From: CAZDCD01 sp964503885
Lineage (GTDB): Bacteria > Bacteroidota > Bacteroidia > Bacteroidales > UBA10428
Reading direction: 5' to 3'
NCBI GenBank assembly: GCA_964503885.1
Contig: CAZDCD010000018.1
Coordinates: 1-64,000, forward strand
DNA length: 64,000 nt
Shown here: positions 54,352 through 63,898 of the stretch, in pieces
How positions within the stretch are numbered: position 1 is the first letter of the stretch
How the letters are laid out: every line of letters begins with the position of its first letter
Position numbers and translations under genes: made by a program
Notes under the pieces: model-generated
The model's database searches: none
What the model was told of the DNA's origin: nothing
Seen by the model: only the letters and a program-made list of their open reading frames with translations

Positions 54352-55776
54352 CTATTTAAGGTATGCCATCCTGGCTGCATCAAGCCTTACGAGGATAAAT
54401 AACAACAGGGTAAAGGAGAGCAGCGATGACCCACCGTAACTGAAAAATGGAAGTGGAATTCCGATTACAGGAAATAACCCTATGGTCATGCTGATATTGA
54501 TGACAAAATGAAAGAAAATAATCGATGCCACTCCGTACGCATAAATGCGTACAAATTTTGATCGTTGTCGTTCGGCAATAAAAACAATCCGTATCAGCAA
54601 TCCTGCGAACAGCACCACTACCAAGAAAGTGCCGATAAATCCCCATTCTTCTCCCACGGTGCAAAAAATAAAATCGGTGCTTTGTTCGGGGACAAAATCA
54701 AGTTTTGTCTGGGTTCCTTCAAGAAAACCCTTGCCGGAGAATCCGCCTGAACCGATAGCGATCTTCGACTGGTTTACATTATACCCATAGCCTTTCGGGT
54801 CGATTTCTTTTCCCAGCATTATATTGACCCTTCTCTGCTGGTGGGATTTTAAAAAATGATGGAACACAAAATCAACAGAATAGGGTATGGCTATAAATCC
54901 ATAAAGAAAAACCAACACCAGAAGGGCATATTTTATTTTAAAGCTCAGAATAAGGATCACAAAGATAAGGGTGGAAACAAGCAATGTGGCGATAACGATA
55001 TTGGCAAAGCTGTACCCGGCATTCAGGGATCTATTGATACTGTTCAATCCGAAAAATACCAGCAGCATGATGAAAAGGCCGAGCACAGGTATTTTGAGTT
55101 TCCGGCTGAGCAAATAATATACAGCAAGCGCAATAATTACCAGGGCAATGATGATGTTCACTGCAGGATAAAGCAACGAAAACAGGAACAATCCTCCGAG
55201 GAATACGATCAGTAAAAGTATCCAGCCTGGTAGTCCCTCTCTGAAAAGAACAAACAAAAATGTAAGAAACACCAGCGAAGTACCGGGATCGGGCTGTACA
55301 AGAATAAGCAGGAACGGTGCTCCTATAAATGCCGAACAGATAAGAAATGTCCTGAATTTGAATTTGGTAATGTTATACCCGCTCAGGTATCTTGCAAGTG
55401 CCAGTGCAGTTCCGATCTTTGCCAGCTCAGATGGCTGGAAGCTGAATCCGAAGATCCTGAACCACGATCTGGCACCATGAACTTCGGCACCGAAAACCAG
55501 CACAACAATAAGGGAAAAAATGGTAAGCCCGTAAATTGCATAGGCAAAGAAGTGGTAAAACTTGTGGTCGAGAATGAATACAACAAGAATGGTGGCCAGT
55601 GATATTATGATCCATACAAGCTGAACACCATAATTGGTATTCAGGTTGAATACCGATTTAAAACTATCGTTGTATCCCGATGCAAAAATATTCATCCAAC
55701 CGAAGGTTATCATGAACAGGTAAAGAAATACAACTATCCAGTCGATATTGGCCAATATGTTTGTCCGGCTGCTCAT
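54352..55776 (-). CDS. rodA: Rod-shape determining peptidoglycan polymerase RodA
   Basis: 474 residues of the SEDS family with about ten to twelve membrane segments. It polymerises lipid II into glycan strands at the side wall, with PBP2 as partner. Signatures include SFQPSELAKIGTALALARYL, LILVQPDPGTSLVFLTFLFVL, QSTDFIFCTVGEEWGFIG and the C-terminal IGIPLPFFSYGGSSLLSFTL. The length is above the roughly 370-400 residues of E. coli RodA, through a longer segment in the middle (about 190-320) of hydrophobic residues, as in other Bacteroidota. Its start overlaps the mrdA stop by 4 bp. Confidence 0.94.
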   Translation of the reverse strand: MSSRTNILANIDWIVVFLYLFMITFGWMNIFASGYNDSFKSVFNLNTNYGVQLVWIIISLATILVVFILDHKFYHFFAYAIYGLTIFSLIVVLVFGAEVHGARSWFRIFGFSFQPSELAKIGTALALARYLSGYNITKFKFRTFLICSAFIGAPFLLILVQPDPGTSLVFLTFLFVLFREGLPGWILLLIVFLGGLFLFSLLYPAVNIIIALVIIALAVYYLLSRKLKIPVLGLFIMLLVFFGLNSINRSLNAGYSFANIVIATLLVSTLIFVILILSFKIKYALLVLVFLYGFIAIPYSVDFVFHHFLKSHQQRRVNIMLGKEIDPKGYGYNVNQSKIAIGSGGFSGKGFLEGTQTKLDFVPEQSTDFIFCTVGEEWGFIGTFLVVVLFAGLLIRIVFIAERQRSKFVRIYAYGVASIIFFHFVINISMTIGLFPVIGIPLPFFSYGGSSLLSFTLLLFILVRLDAARMAYLK

Positions 55777-57587
55777 TTTACGTTCAGTAAATTGCCTTCC
55801 ATCATTCTTTTTTCAATCCATGCACGGCTTATTGTATCATTCATGTATTTCTCAATAATAAGGCTGGCTATTGGTGCAGCATAACTTGAACCCCATTTGC
55901 CATGTTCAACATACACCGCTACTGCTATTTTCGGGTCGTCTTTAGGCGCAAAGGCAATAAATACCGAATGGTCTTCGCCCTGCGGATTTTGTGCAGTACC
56001 TGTTTTACCGCAAACGGTGATACCCGGTATCTTCGCTATCCTGGCGGTTCCTCCTTCAGGACTGTTTACCGCGAGTTCCATTCCTTCAATAACAGGTTCA
56101 AAATTGACAGAATCAATGGTGGTGAATTTTCTCGATGTGTATTTATGGTCGATTGTGTCAATGCCCTGTATTCTTTTAACGACATGCGGTATAAAATATG
56201 ATCCCCTGTTTGCGATTGTTGCTGCCATATTCGCCATCTGAATGGGCGTTGTAAGTATTTCACCCTGACCTATTGCCAATGAAATAATTGTGAGCGATCT
56301 CCATCCGTTCTTTCCATAGTACTTATCGTAATAGGAAGGCGCAGGAATAAATCCACGGAGCTCGTTGGTAAAATCAGATTTCAGGGTTTGTCCGAATCCA
56401 AAGGAAAGCACATAGTTCCTCCAGGTTGAAAAAGCCTCTTCAGTAGATGAATATTTGGGGTTTTCAATAATCCTTCTGAAAACATTACAAAAATAAGCAT
56501 TGCAGGAGTATTGAATAGCTCCCGGAAAGTTCAGGGGGGAAATATGATTGTGGCACCCGATATTTATACTGCCTGCATGATAACCCAGGTCGCAGTAGAA
56601 TTTAGTATTGTAGGTTACTACACCTTCCTGGAGGCCGATCAACGCATTTATGGGTTTGAACGTCGAACCCGGAGGATAATTTGCCATAAGCGGACGTATG
56701 AATAGGGGTTCCAGCGAATCTTTTTCAAGGATCAGGTAATTCTCCGTGCGCTGTCTTCCGACGAGAAGTGAAGGATTGTAGGTAGGAGCAGACACAAAAA
56801 CCAGGATTTCTCCGGTTGAAGGCTCTATGGCAACAACACTGCCTGTATAATTCTTCATCAGCTTTTCGGCATAATCCTGAAGGCGTGAATCGATGGTGCA
56901 CACAATATTTTTGCCAACCACTGCATCGCGGTCGTATTTTCCTCCCTGGTATGGGCCCAGTGTACGGCTGTGTACATCCACAAGGAAATATTTTCTTCCT
57001 TTTTCGCCTCTGAGAAACGGTTCATAGGATTTTTCAATGCCGCTTATGCCGATATAGTCTCCCATGGTATAATACGGGTCCCCGGCGATAATCTGCTCAT
57101 TCACTTCACCTACATAACCCAGAAGGTGGGCAGCAATTTCCCTGCTGTATTTCCTGAGTGTTCTTGATTTCACATAAAATCCCGGGAATTTATACAGTTT
57201 TTCAAGCAGCAGCGCATAGGTCTCCGGTGACAGCTGCTTTATGAACGGATCCCACCGTTTAACAACCGAACTTTTTATACCTTCGCGCAACCGCTGGATA
57301 TTGATGCTGAGCAAATCACAAAGTTCAGTGCTGTCAAAAGAATGAAGCTCATAGGGGGCAATCATCAGATCGTACGAGGGTTGATTATATACCATAAGCT
57401 TCCCGTTTCTGTCGTATATCAATCCCCGTGCAGGATATTCGATCTCGATACGCCGTGAATTGTTTTCGGCAGAAAGTTTGTATGTACTGTCAATAACCTG
57501 AATATAGAAAAGACGTACAATCAGAATTAATACCAGGGCAAGAAAAATGGCCCCGACAATGTATTTTCTCTCCGCAAAATTATCCAT
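55773..57587 (-). CDS. mrdA: Penicillin-binding protein 2 (peptidoglycan transpeptidase)
   Basis: 604 residues, a class B PBP. An N-terminal membrane anchor (about 8-28) is followed by the dimerisation domain (RIEIEYPARGLIYDRNGKLMV) and the transpeptidase: MANYPPGSTFKPINAL with the active-site Ser in STFK, the SCN motif in IQYSCNAYF, and KTGTAQNPQGE. It crosslinks side-wall peptidoglycan made by RodA, in the elongasome. Sandwiched between mreD (3-bp gap) and rodA (4-bp overlap) in a classic shape operon. Confidence 0.96.
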   Translation of the reverse strand: MDNFAERKYIVGAIFLALVLILIVRLFYIQVIDSTYKLSAENNSRRIEIEYPARGLIYDRNGKLMVYNQPSYDLMIAPYELHSFDSTELCDLLSINIQRLREGIKSSVVKRWDPFIKQLSPETYALLLEKLYKFPGFYVKSRTLRKYSREIAAHLLGYVGEVNEQIIAGDPYYTMGDYIGISGIEKSYEPFLRGEKGRKYFLVDVHSRTLGPYQGGKYDRDAVVGKNIVCTIDSRLQDYAEKLMKNYTGSVVAIEPSTGEILVFVSAPTYNPSLLVGRQRTENYLILEKDSLEPLFIRPLMANYPPGSTFKPINALIGLQEGVVTYNTKFYCDLGYHAGSINIGCHNHISPLNFPGAIQYSCNAYFCNVFRRIIENPKYSSTEEAFSTWRNYVLSFGFGQTLKSDFTNELRGFIPAPSYYDKYYGKNGWRSLTIISLAIGQGEILTTPIQMANMAATIANRGSYFIPHVVKRIQGIDTIDHKYTSRKFTTIDSVNFEPVIEGMELAVNSPEGGTARIAKIPGITVCGKTGTAQNPQGEDHSVFIAFAPKDDPKIAVAVYVEHGKWGSSYAAPIASLIIEKYMNDTISRAWIEKRMMEGNLLNVK

Positions 57588-57590
57588 CCT

Positions 57591-58097
57591 TTATCGTCGA
57601 AATACAAAGTATTGACTAATAATTATCAGCAGTAAAGTTATGGCTGTACTTAGGATTACCCTGAAAAAAGTTAGGAAAAAATTTCCAAAACGGAAAATTT
57701 CTATGTAAAATAACACAAAATGATGTGCGAATACAAGTATTCCCGCATATTTCAAAAACCAGGTCAGCCCGTAATAGGTTATTCTTGGTTTTGATCCGGT
57801 TTCATAACCATCGCGTGGCTCTATAAAGGCAAGGACCTGTGGCCTGAGAAACGCCATGAACACAGTTGATACCGTGTGCATTCCCAGTGTATCCATAAAC
57901 AGGTCAATGGAAAGTCCGAGGGCAAACCCGAGGATCAGAAGAACCCATCCCGGTGTCTCAAAAGGCAGCAGCAATATGTATAGGATGTAAATATAAGGTA
58001 TGATAAAACCCGATATCCTGATGTTATTAAAGATGAATACCTGAATAAGTACCAGTATAACAAACCTGAAGATATTTTTAGGCAGGGTTTCAATCAT
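57591..58097 (-). CDS. mreD: Rod-shape determining protein MreD
   Basis: 168 residues with about five membrane segments (LVLIQVFIFNNIRISGFII; LLILGFALGLSIDLFMDTLGMH; and following). The central GLSIDLFMDTLGMHTVSTVFMAFLRP is the recognisable MreD region. It bridges MreC with the membrane parts of the elongasome. Its start overlaps the mreC stop by 8 bp. Confidence 0.88.
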   Translation of the reverse strand: MIETLPKNIFRFVILVLIQVFIFNNIRISGFIIPYIYILYILLLPFETPGWVLLILGFALGLSIDLFMDTLGMHTVSTVFMAFLRPQVLAFIEPRDGYETGSKPRITYYGLTWFLKYAGILVFAHHFVLFYIEIFRFGNFFLTFFRVILSTAITLLLIIISQYFVFRR

Positions 58098-58917
58098 CTT
58101 TACTGGAATTTTCCAACATAAGCTGTTCCTTACGGTAGAAGATTTTGATTACCTGGACATTTTTCAGGTTCTTGAAATCGGTTGACAGGTCAACCGTCAC
58201 TTCGTAATAATTTCCTCCTTTCAGCCTGAAATCGCTGATGATACCAATCATATATCCTTCCGGGAACATGGCGGAATATCCTGATGTAACAATGGTATCT
58301 CCTTTTCTAATCACCACATGGTGCGGGATATCCCTGAGCACAGCCTTCCGGTAACCTTTCCCGGTCCATTCCAGCGGCCCGAAGTATCCGCTGCTCTTTA
58401 TCTTAGCACTGATCTGAAGGTTCCGGTTCAGAAATGAAATCACGGATGAAAAATTGGCAGACACTTCCTTCACCACCCCGACAATACCATCGTTGCAAAC
58501 AACCGCCATATCCGGTTCTATTCCATCTTTTTTCCCCTTATCAAGGGTTATATAGTTATACTGTTTGTTGGTGGAATTGTTGATCACCCTTGCTGATGTA
58601 TAGAGATACCGGCGGCTGGTGGTGGTGTCGTTGACCATCAGCTTTTCGATGGTCCTGATTCTGTACGAATTTTTCAGCAGGTTATACAGCCGGTTATTTT
58701 CATTGATCAGTTGCCGGTTCTCCTCACGCAGTGAAGCATAATCCCTTACCGATGAAGCTTTTTTCGAAACATTGCCAAGGACATAGTGCGTGAATCCCAC
58801 AAATATCGCCTTCTGGTAATTGTTGTTATTCACAAGAATCACCAGGGCAAGGGTTTCTAATATGATGAAGGTAATGACAAAATGATGTCTGACGAAAAAT
58901 CTGAGTAAATCCTTCAT
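58090..58917 (-). CDS. mreC: Rod-shape determining protein MreC
   Basis: 275 residues: a single N-terminal membrane anchor (about 13-29, HFVITFIILETLALVIL), a coiled coil (ASLREENRQLINENNRLYNLL, about 62-82) and the periplasmic double beta-barrel (about 105-265) with GIVGVVKEVSANFSSVISFLNRNLQISAKIKSSGYFGPLEW and GDTIVTSGYSAMFPEGYMIG. It scaffolds PBP2 and activates RodA. It lies 24 bp after mreB. Confidence 0.93.
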   Translation of the reverse strand: MKDLLRFFVRHHFVITFIILETLALVILVNNNNYQKAIFVGFTHYVLGNVSKKASSVRDYASLREENRQLINENNRLYNLLKNSYRIRTIEKLMVNDTTTSRRYLYTSARVINNSTNKQYNYITLDKGKKDGIEPDMAVVCNDGIVGVVKEVSANFSSVISFLNRNLQISAKIKSSGYFGPLEWTGKGYRKAVLRDIPHHVVIRKGDTIVTSGYSAMFPEGYMIGIISDFRLKGGNYYEVTVDLSTDFKNLKNVQVIKIFYRKEQLMLENSSKDD

Positions 58918-58941
58918 GGTGGATACTCCGAACTGCTTATT

Positions 58942-59964
58942 TTATCTCATTAAAAATGAAAACTTATCTACATTTTTAAGGGCAATGCCCGTGCCCCTGG
59001 CTATTGAATGCAAAGGATCTTCAGCAATATGAAAAGGTATGTTTATTTTATCGGTGAATCGTTTTGAAAGACCTCTTAATAATGCCCCTCCGCCGGCAAG
59101 GTATATTCCTTTGCTCACTACATCGGCGTAAAGCTCGGGAGGTGTCTGTTCCAGAACTGCAAGAATTGCCGATTCAACCTTTGACAGTGATTTATCAAGG
59201 CAGTGGGCTATCTCCTGGTAAGAAATGGGTACTTCAATGGGCATTGCGGTCATGAGGTTTGGTCCCCTGACATTATAATCCGGAGGAGGATTATCAATAT
59301 CGGGAAGAGCAGAGCCAACATTTATTTTAATATCTTCAGCCGTTCTTTCACCAATTTTAATATTGTGCTGATGCCTCATATATGCCTGTATGTCAGCCGT
59401 AAAACCATCACCTGCAATACGTATGGATTCATTACAGACAATTCCACCCAATGCTATGACTGCTATTTCAGTGGTTCCACCACCGATATCCACCACCATG
59501 CTACCTTCGGGAGCCGTAACATCAATCCCTATACCTAAGGCGGCAGCCATGGGTTCATAGATCATATATACATCACGTCCTCCGGCATGTTCGGAGGAGT
59601 CGCGCACAGCTCTGATTTCCACTTCAGTGCTTCCGGATGGAATGCAAACAACCATTCGAAGTGACGGTGTAAAAAACCTGTTTCGGGGATTGATCATTTT
59701 GATCATTTCCCTGATCATTTGTTCTGCAGCATTAAAGTCTGCAATTACGCCGTCTCTAAGCGGGCGTATTGTTTTTATATTCTCATGAGTTTTTCCGTGC
59801 ATTTGCCATGCTTTATGACCCACTGCAATGATCTTATTCGTGGCCTGATCGATTGCAACTATTGATGGCTCATCAACAACTATCTTATCGTTTGTAATAA
59901 TTATTGTGTTTGCTGTTCCCAAGTCAATAGCCAGTTCCTGGGTCAAAAAAGAAAAGATTCCCAT
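58942..59964 (-). CDS. mreB: Rod-shape determining actin homologue MreB
   Basis: 340 residues from the ATG at 59964 (MGIFSFLTQELAIDLGTANT); a TTG 15 bp earlier extends the frame but is unlikely. Actin-fold ATP-binding motifs are clear: AIDLGTANTIIITND (phosphate 1), MVVDIGGGTTEIAVIALGG (phosphate 2) and GIYLAGGGALLRGL (adenosine). It forms membrane-bound filaments that orient the cell-wall elongation machinery, so this organism is expected to be rod-shaped. First gene of mreB-mreC-mreD-mrdA-rodA. Confidence 0.97.
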   Translation of the reverse strand: MGIFSFLTQELAIDLGTANTIIITNDKIVVDEPSIVAIDQATNKIIAVGHKAWQMHGKTHENIKTIRPLRDGVIADFNAAEQMIREMIKMINPRNRFFTPSLRMVVCIPSGSTEVEIRAVRDSSEHAGGRDVYMIYEPMAAALGIGIDVTAPEGSMVVDIGGGTTEIAVIALGGIVCNESIRIAGDGFTADIQAYMRHQHNIKIGERTAEDIKINVGSALPDIDNPPPDYNVRGPNLMTAMPIEVPISYQEIAHCLDKSLSKVESAILAVLEQTPPELYADVVSKGIYLAGGGALLRGLSKRFTDKINIPFHIAEDPLHSIARGTGIALKNVDKFSFLMR

Positions 59965-60102
59965 ACATTTACCTGTCAAATAAGTTTAATCCGTAAAAAC
60001 ATACCTTCGTTTAACGAAACTAATAAAAAATTGTTTGTGTTTTTTAAATATTAATAAATACTTATTTTAAACTGTGTAACTATTTTTAGAGCCTTATGCA
60101 GG

Positions 60103-61626
60103 TTAGTGTTTGAAATGCCTTATTCCGGTGAATACCATTGCCATATCATGCTCATCGCAATATGCTATGGAATCCTTATCCCTAATAGACCCGCCCGGCT
60201 GAATGACCAGCTTGATCCCTGCTTTGTCCGCAATCTCCACGCAATCGGGAAATGGAAAAAAAGCATCGGATGCCATTACTGCTCCCTCAGTGGTGAATCC
60301 GAAATTCCTTGCTTTTTCTATCGCCTGTTTCAATGCATCAACTCTTGAAGTCTGACCAACACCGCTGGCAAGCAATTGTTTGTTCCTGGCCAACACAATG
60401 GTATTCGATTTTGAATGCTTCACCAGCTTGTTTGCAAATTCAAGATCGGCCAGATCCGCTTTGGTAGGTTTACGTTTTGTCACCGGCTTCATTTCCACGG
60501 TCGATTCAATATGCGTGTCCCTGTCCTGTTCAACCACACCGTTCAGCAATGTCCTGAACTGAATAACCGGAAGGTCTGTTTCCTTTCTTACCAGGATGAT
60601 CCGGTTTTTTTTCGTCCTCAGAATTTCGAGCGCTTCTTTTGAAAAAGAAGGTGCAATGACCACCTCAAAGAACAACTTTTCGATCTCCTGCGCTGTGGGA
60701 CTGTCGATTTCCGAATTTGTAATGAGTATCCCGCCAAAAGCCGAAATGGGATCGCCTGCAAGTGCATCTTTCCAGGCATCGGTAAGCTTATCTCTTGAGG
60801 CAAGTCCGCATGCATTGTTGTGCTTCAGAATAGCAAAGGTGGTTTCGGTGAATTCATCGATAAGGTAGACAGCCGCTTCGATATCAAGCAGGTTGTTGTA
60901 AGAGATCTCTTTACCATGGAGCTGGGTGAATAATTCGTCGAAATTACCGTAAAACACACCGTGCTGGTGCGGGTTCTCGCCATAGCGCAATACTTTTGAC
61001 CTCAGGATACTCTGTTTAAATACCTGAACATTTCGGTCGCTATTGAAATACCTGAAAATGGACGTATCGTAATGCGATGAAATATTAAATGCCTCAAGTG
61101 CAAGTGCTCTGCGGTTTGTAATGGTGGTGATCCCATTTTTGTTTTTCAGGATGTCGTAAAGTACCGGGTATTGGTCTTGTGAAGGAATAACCACTACATC
61201 GCTGAAATTTTTAGCTGCAGCCCTGATCAGGGAAATTCCGCCGATGTCGATCTTTTCAATGATATCCTCTTCGGCTGCACCGGACGATACTGTCGATTCA
61301 AATGGATACAGGTCAACCACAACAAGGTCGATACCTTCCATACCATATTGCGAGAGCTGCCGGATATCGGATTCGATATTCATCCGTGCCAGAATTCCCC
61401 CGAATATTTTAGGATGCAGGGTTTTAACCCTTCCGCCGAGAATCGGTGGGTATTCGGTTATTTCTTCAACACCTGTTACCTTTACTCCCAGGTTTTCAAT
61501 AAACGTTTTGGTACCGCCTGTGGAGATTATCTGAACCCCCAGGTCGTTAAGTTTCAAGATTATCTCATCGAGGTTCGTCTTGTGGTATACAGAAATTAAT
61601 GCTGTGCTGATTTTTTTTTCATTCAT
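60103..61626 (-). CDS. purH: Bifunctional AICAR formyltransferase/IMP cyclohydrolase
   Basis: 507 residues, normal length. It catalyses the final two steps of IMP synthesis. The N-terminal cyclohydrolase (about 1-190) has LISVYHKTNLDEI, STGGTKTFIE and GGRVKTLHPKIFGGIL. The C-terminal transformylase has LRYGENPHQ, KHNNACGLAS (the catalytic Lys-His) and the terminal CVEIADKAGIKLVIQPGGSIRD with GIRHFKH. It precedes the mre genes on the same strand across a 138-bp gap, an order often seen in Bacteroidota. Confidence 0.97.
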   Translation of the reverse strand: MNEKKISTALISVYHKTNLDEIILKLNDLGVQIISTGGTKTFIENLGVKVTGVEEITEYPPILGGRVKTLHPKIFGGILARMNIESDIRQLSQYGMEGIDLVVVDLYPFESTVSSGAAEEDIIEKIDIGGISLIRAAAKNFSDVVVIPSQDQYPVLYDILKNKNGITTITNRRALALEAFNISSHYDTSIFRYFNSDRNVQVFKQSILRSKVLRYGENPHQHGVFYGNFDELFTQLHGKEISYNNLLDIEAAVYLIDEFTETTFAILKHNNACGLASRDKLTDAWKDALAGDPISAFGGILITNSEIDSPTAQEIEKLFFEVVIAPSFSKEALEILRTKKNRIILVRKETDLPVIQFRTLLNGVVEQDRDTHIESTVEMKPVTKRKPTKADLADLEFANKLVKHSKSNTIVLARNKQLLASGVGQTSRVDALKQAIEKARNFGFTTEGAVMASDAFFPFPDCVEIADKAGIKLVIQPGGSIRDKDSIAYCDEHDMAMVFTGIRHFKH

Positions 61627-61755
61627 GATAAAACAGTTATTATGCTATTTGATAATGGTTTTAACTATATGATATTCAATGATTAGAAGATAAAGTTGTG
61701 CTTTTTCGGCAGCCGGCAATTTATTAATTTTTTTAAATAATAGCGCGGTGTTTTG

Positions 61756-61763
61756 TATATTTG
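61756..61763 (+). promoter_or_regulatory. Possible -7 promoter element of the FtsX-like permease gene
   Basis: TATATTTG lies 58 bp before the ATG at 61822. No clear TTG at the standard spacing. Confidence 0.45.
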
Positions 61764-61821
61764 TTATAAACTATAACGGGTAAGTTTTCAGCTTTATCAT
61801 TATTTCTTACAACCAGTTCAA

Positions 61822-63078
61822 ATGCATCTAAGGTATATTTTTCAGGAAAGCCTGCAGTCGGCCATAAAAACAATCTCGGTGAATAAGTTGCGTACAATTC
61901 TCTCTTTACTGGGCGTAACCATTGGAATATTCAGCATTATTACCGTACTTACTGTTCTTGATTCGCTTGAATCAAACATCAGGGATGACTTGTCATCGCT
62001 TGGCGACGATGTAATAAACATCGACAAGTTTCCGTGGGCTCCTGAAAACGGGGAAGAATATGAATGGTGGAAATACATCCAGAGGCCGATACCCACACTA
62101 AGGGAATATATCGAAATAAAAAAGCGACTGAATAAAGCTAGTGCGGTAAGTTTTATTGCCGGCTCACAACAACGCATCCAATACCGGAAAAACTCGGCAG
62201 ATAATACTGTTATTTGGGGAGTATCTGAAGGTATTGAAGTTACACGAAAATTTGATCTCGAAGAAGGAAGGTTTTACACCGATTTTGAGTTCCGTTCGGG
62301 TAAAAATTATGCAATAATCGGAAATACCATAGCCCGAAGGTTATTTGCAGACGTAAATCCGCTCAACAAATCGTTCAAGATCGGCGACAATAAAGTACAG
62401 GTAATAGGTGTCTTTAAAAAAGAAGGTAAATCAATCGTAGGTGGAGGAAGCCTTGATGAGGTCATCTGGTTGCCCATAAATTATTTCAGGACTTTTGTCA
62501 ACATACGCGATGAAAGTACTAATCCAAGCATTTGGGTTAAGGCCGCAAAAGGGGTCAGCGCGAATGAATTAAAGGAAGATATCAGGGGTGCTATGCGGGC
62601 AATCAGGAGGCTAAAACCTTCTGCCGATGATAATTTTGCTTTGAACCAGACCAGCATGCTGAATGCAGGATTATCACAGATCTTCAGTGTGATCAACCTG
62701 GCCGGGTGGATCATAGGGTTGTTTTCTGTTCTGGTAGGAGGTTTCGGGATAGCCAATATTATGTTTGTTTCAGTCAGGGAAAGAACGGCGATCATTGGCA
62801 TACAGAAAGCCCTGGGTGCGAAGCGCCAGTACATATTGCTGGAGGTATTGTATGAATCGGGTATCTTGTCGGTTATCGGCGGAATAATCGGCCTGATTCT
62901 TATTTTCCTGGGAACAATGCTGGTGAACAGTTCCATGGACTTCAAAATCTACCTCACATTCGGAAATATAATAACCGGCATCCTTATTGCTGCATCGGTG
63001 GGCGTTGTCGCCGGAATAGCACCGGCCATGAATGCCTCAAGACTGAATCCTGTACAGGCCATCTCCAGCACCTTCTGA
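61822..63078 (+). CDS. MacB/FtsX-type ABC transporter permease
   Basis: 418 residues. One membrane segment near the N-terminus (about 27-45, ILSLLGVTIGIFSIITVLT) is preceded by the family's amphipathic start (FQESLQSAIKTISVNKLRT). A large periplasmic MacB_PCD domain follows (about 50-245), then three C-terminal segments with the FtsX motif GIANIMFVSVRERTAIIGIQKALGAKR. It would couple ATP hydrolysis by a MacB-like ATPase to extrusion or mechanotransmission across the envelope. No ATPase or membrane-fusion gene lies next to it here, so its partner must be elsewhere. Confidence 0.92.
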   Translation: MHLRYIFQESLQSAIKTISVNKLRTILSLLGVTIGIFSIITVLTVLDSLESNIRDDLSSLGDDVINIDKFPWAPENGEEYEWWKYIQRPIPTLREYIEIKKRLNKASAVSFIAGSQQRIQYRKNSADNTVIWGVSEGIEVTRKFDLEEGRFYTDFEFRSGKNYAIIGNTIARRLFADVNPLNKSFKIGDNKVQVIGVFKKEGKSIVGGGSLDEVIWLPINYFRTFVNIRDESTNPSIWVKAAKGVSANELKEDIRGAMRAIRRLKPSADDNFALNQTSMLNAGLSQIFSVINLAGWIIGLFSVLVGGFGIANIMFVSVRERTAIIGIQKALGAKRQYILLEVLYESGILSVIGGIIGLILIFLGTMLVNSSMDFKIYLTFGNIITGILIAASVGVVAGIAPAMNASRLNPVQAISSTF

Positions 63079-63118
63079 GATCAGATTTTTTTTCAGGCTG
63101 AATGGTATGAGGTTCATA

Positions 63119-63898
63119 TTAACCGTTTTTATGGGTTTGTTCTATGTGCAGGGTTAGTGCAACAAAATCTTCTACTGTCAGCTGTTCCGGCCTTATCTGT
63201 AGCCCTTCGGTATCTTCATTTAAATTTGCCAAAACAGGTTTAAGCGAGTTCCTGAGTATCTTTCTCCGCTGGTTGAACGCAGTCTTTACTACCGTAAAAA
63301 ACAAATTTTCATCACAATCCAGCTTTGTTGTGGAATTCCTTGTCAGCCTTATCACGGCAGATTTAACCCCAGGCGGTGGGTGAAACACCGACGGATTCAC
63401 CGTAAACAGGTATTCAATGCGATAATAAGCCTGGAGCAGAACACTTAAGATCCCGTAATTTTTACTTCCGGGCGGTGAAGCAATCCGCTCTGCCACCTCT
63501 TTCTGCAACATGCCCACAACCTGGGTCACCCTATCTCTGAATGATAATATTCTGAAGAGTATCTGGCTCGATATGTTATACGGGAAATTGCCGATCACTG
63601 CAAATGGTCCGTCAAACAGTTCGCCGGGGTCGGTCCTGAGAAAATCGCCGGAAATGACATCGATCCTATTTTCAAATGCTGCGTTGAGATATTCCACCGA
63701 TTCCCTGTCAATCTCAACGCACCGGATGTTTTTCCCGGGGAGGTCAATGAGATACCGGGTGAGGATTCCTTTCCCCGGGCCAATTTCAAGAATGTTGCTG
63801 GTGCCGGCCAGATTCAGGCTGCCGACAATCTTGGCGGCAATATTCTGATCGTGCAGAAAATGCTGCCCCAACCTTTTCTTCGGTCTGACATTATACAT
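63119..63898 (-). CDS. rsmA: 16S rRNA (adenine1518-N6/adenine1519-N6)-dimethyltransferase
   Basis: 259 residues, typical for RsmA (KsgA). It dimethylates two adjacent adenines in helix 45 of 16S rRNA during small-subunit maturation. Motifs are KKRLGQHFLHDQNIAAKIV, ILEIGPGKGILTRYL (SAM motif I), VISGDFLRTD, and the catalytic NFPY in VIGNFPYNISSQILF. The C-terminal helical domain (FNQRRKILRNSLKPVL) is intact. Convergent with the permease gene, 40 bp between stops. Confidence 0.97.
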   Translation of the reverse strand: MYNVRPKKRLGQHFLHDQNIAAKIVGSLNLAGTSNILEIGPGKGILTRYLIDLPGKNIRCVEIDRESVEYLNAAFENRIDVISGDFLRTDPGELFDGPFAVIGNFPYNISSQILFRILSFRDRVTQVVGMLQKEVAERIASPPGSKNYGILSVLLQAYYRIEYLFTVNPSVFHPPPGVKSAVIRLTRNSTTKLDCDENLFFTVVKTAFNQRRKILRNSLKPVLANLNEDTEGLQIRPEQLTVEDFVALTLHIEQTHKNG

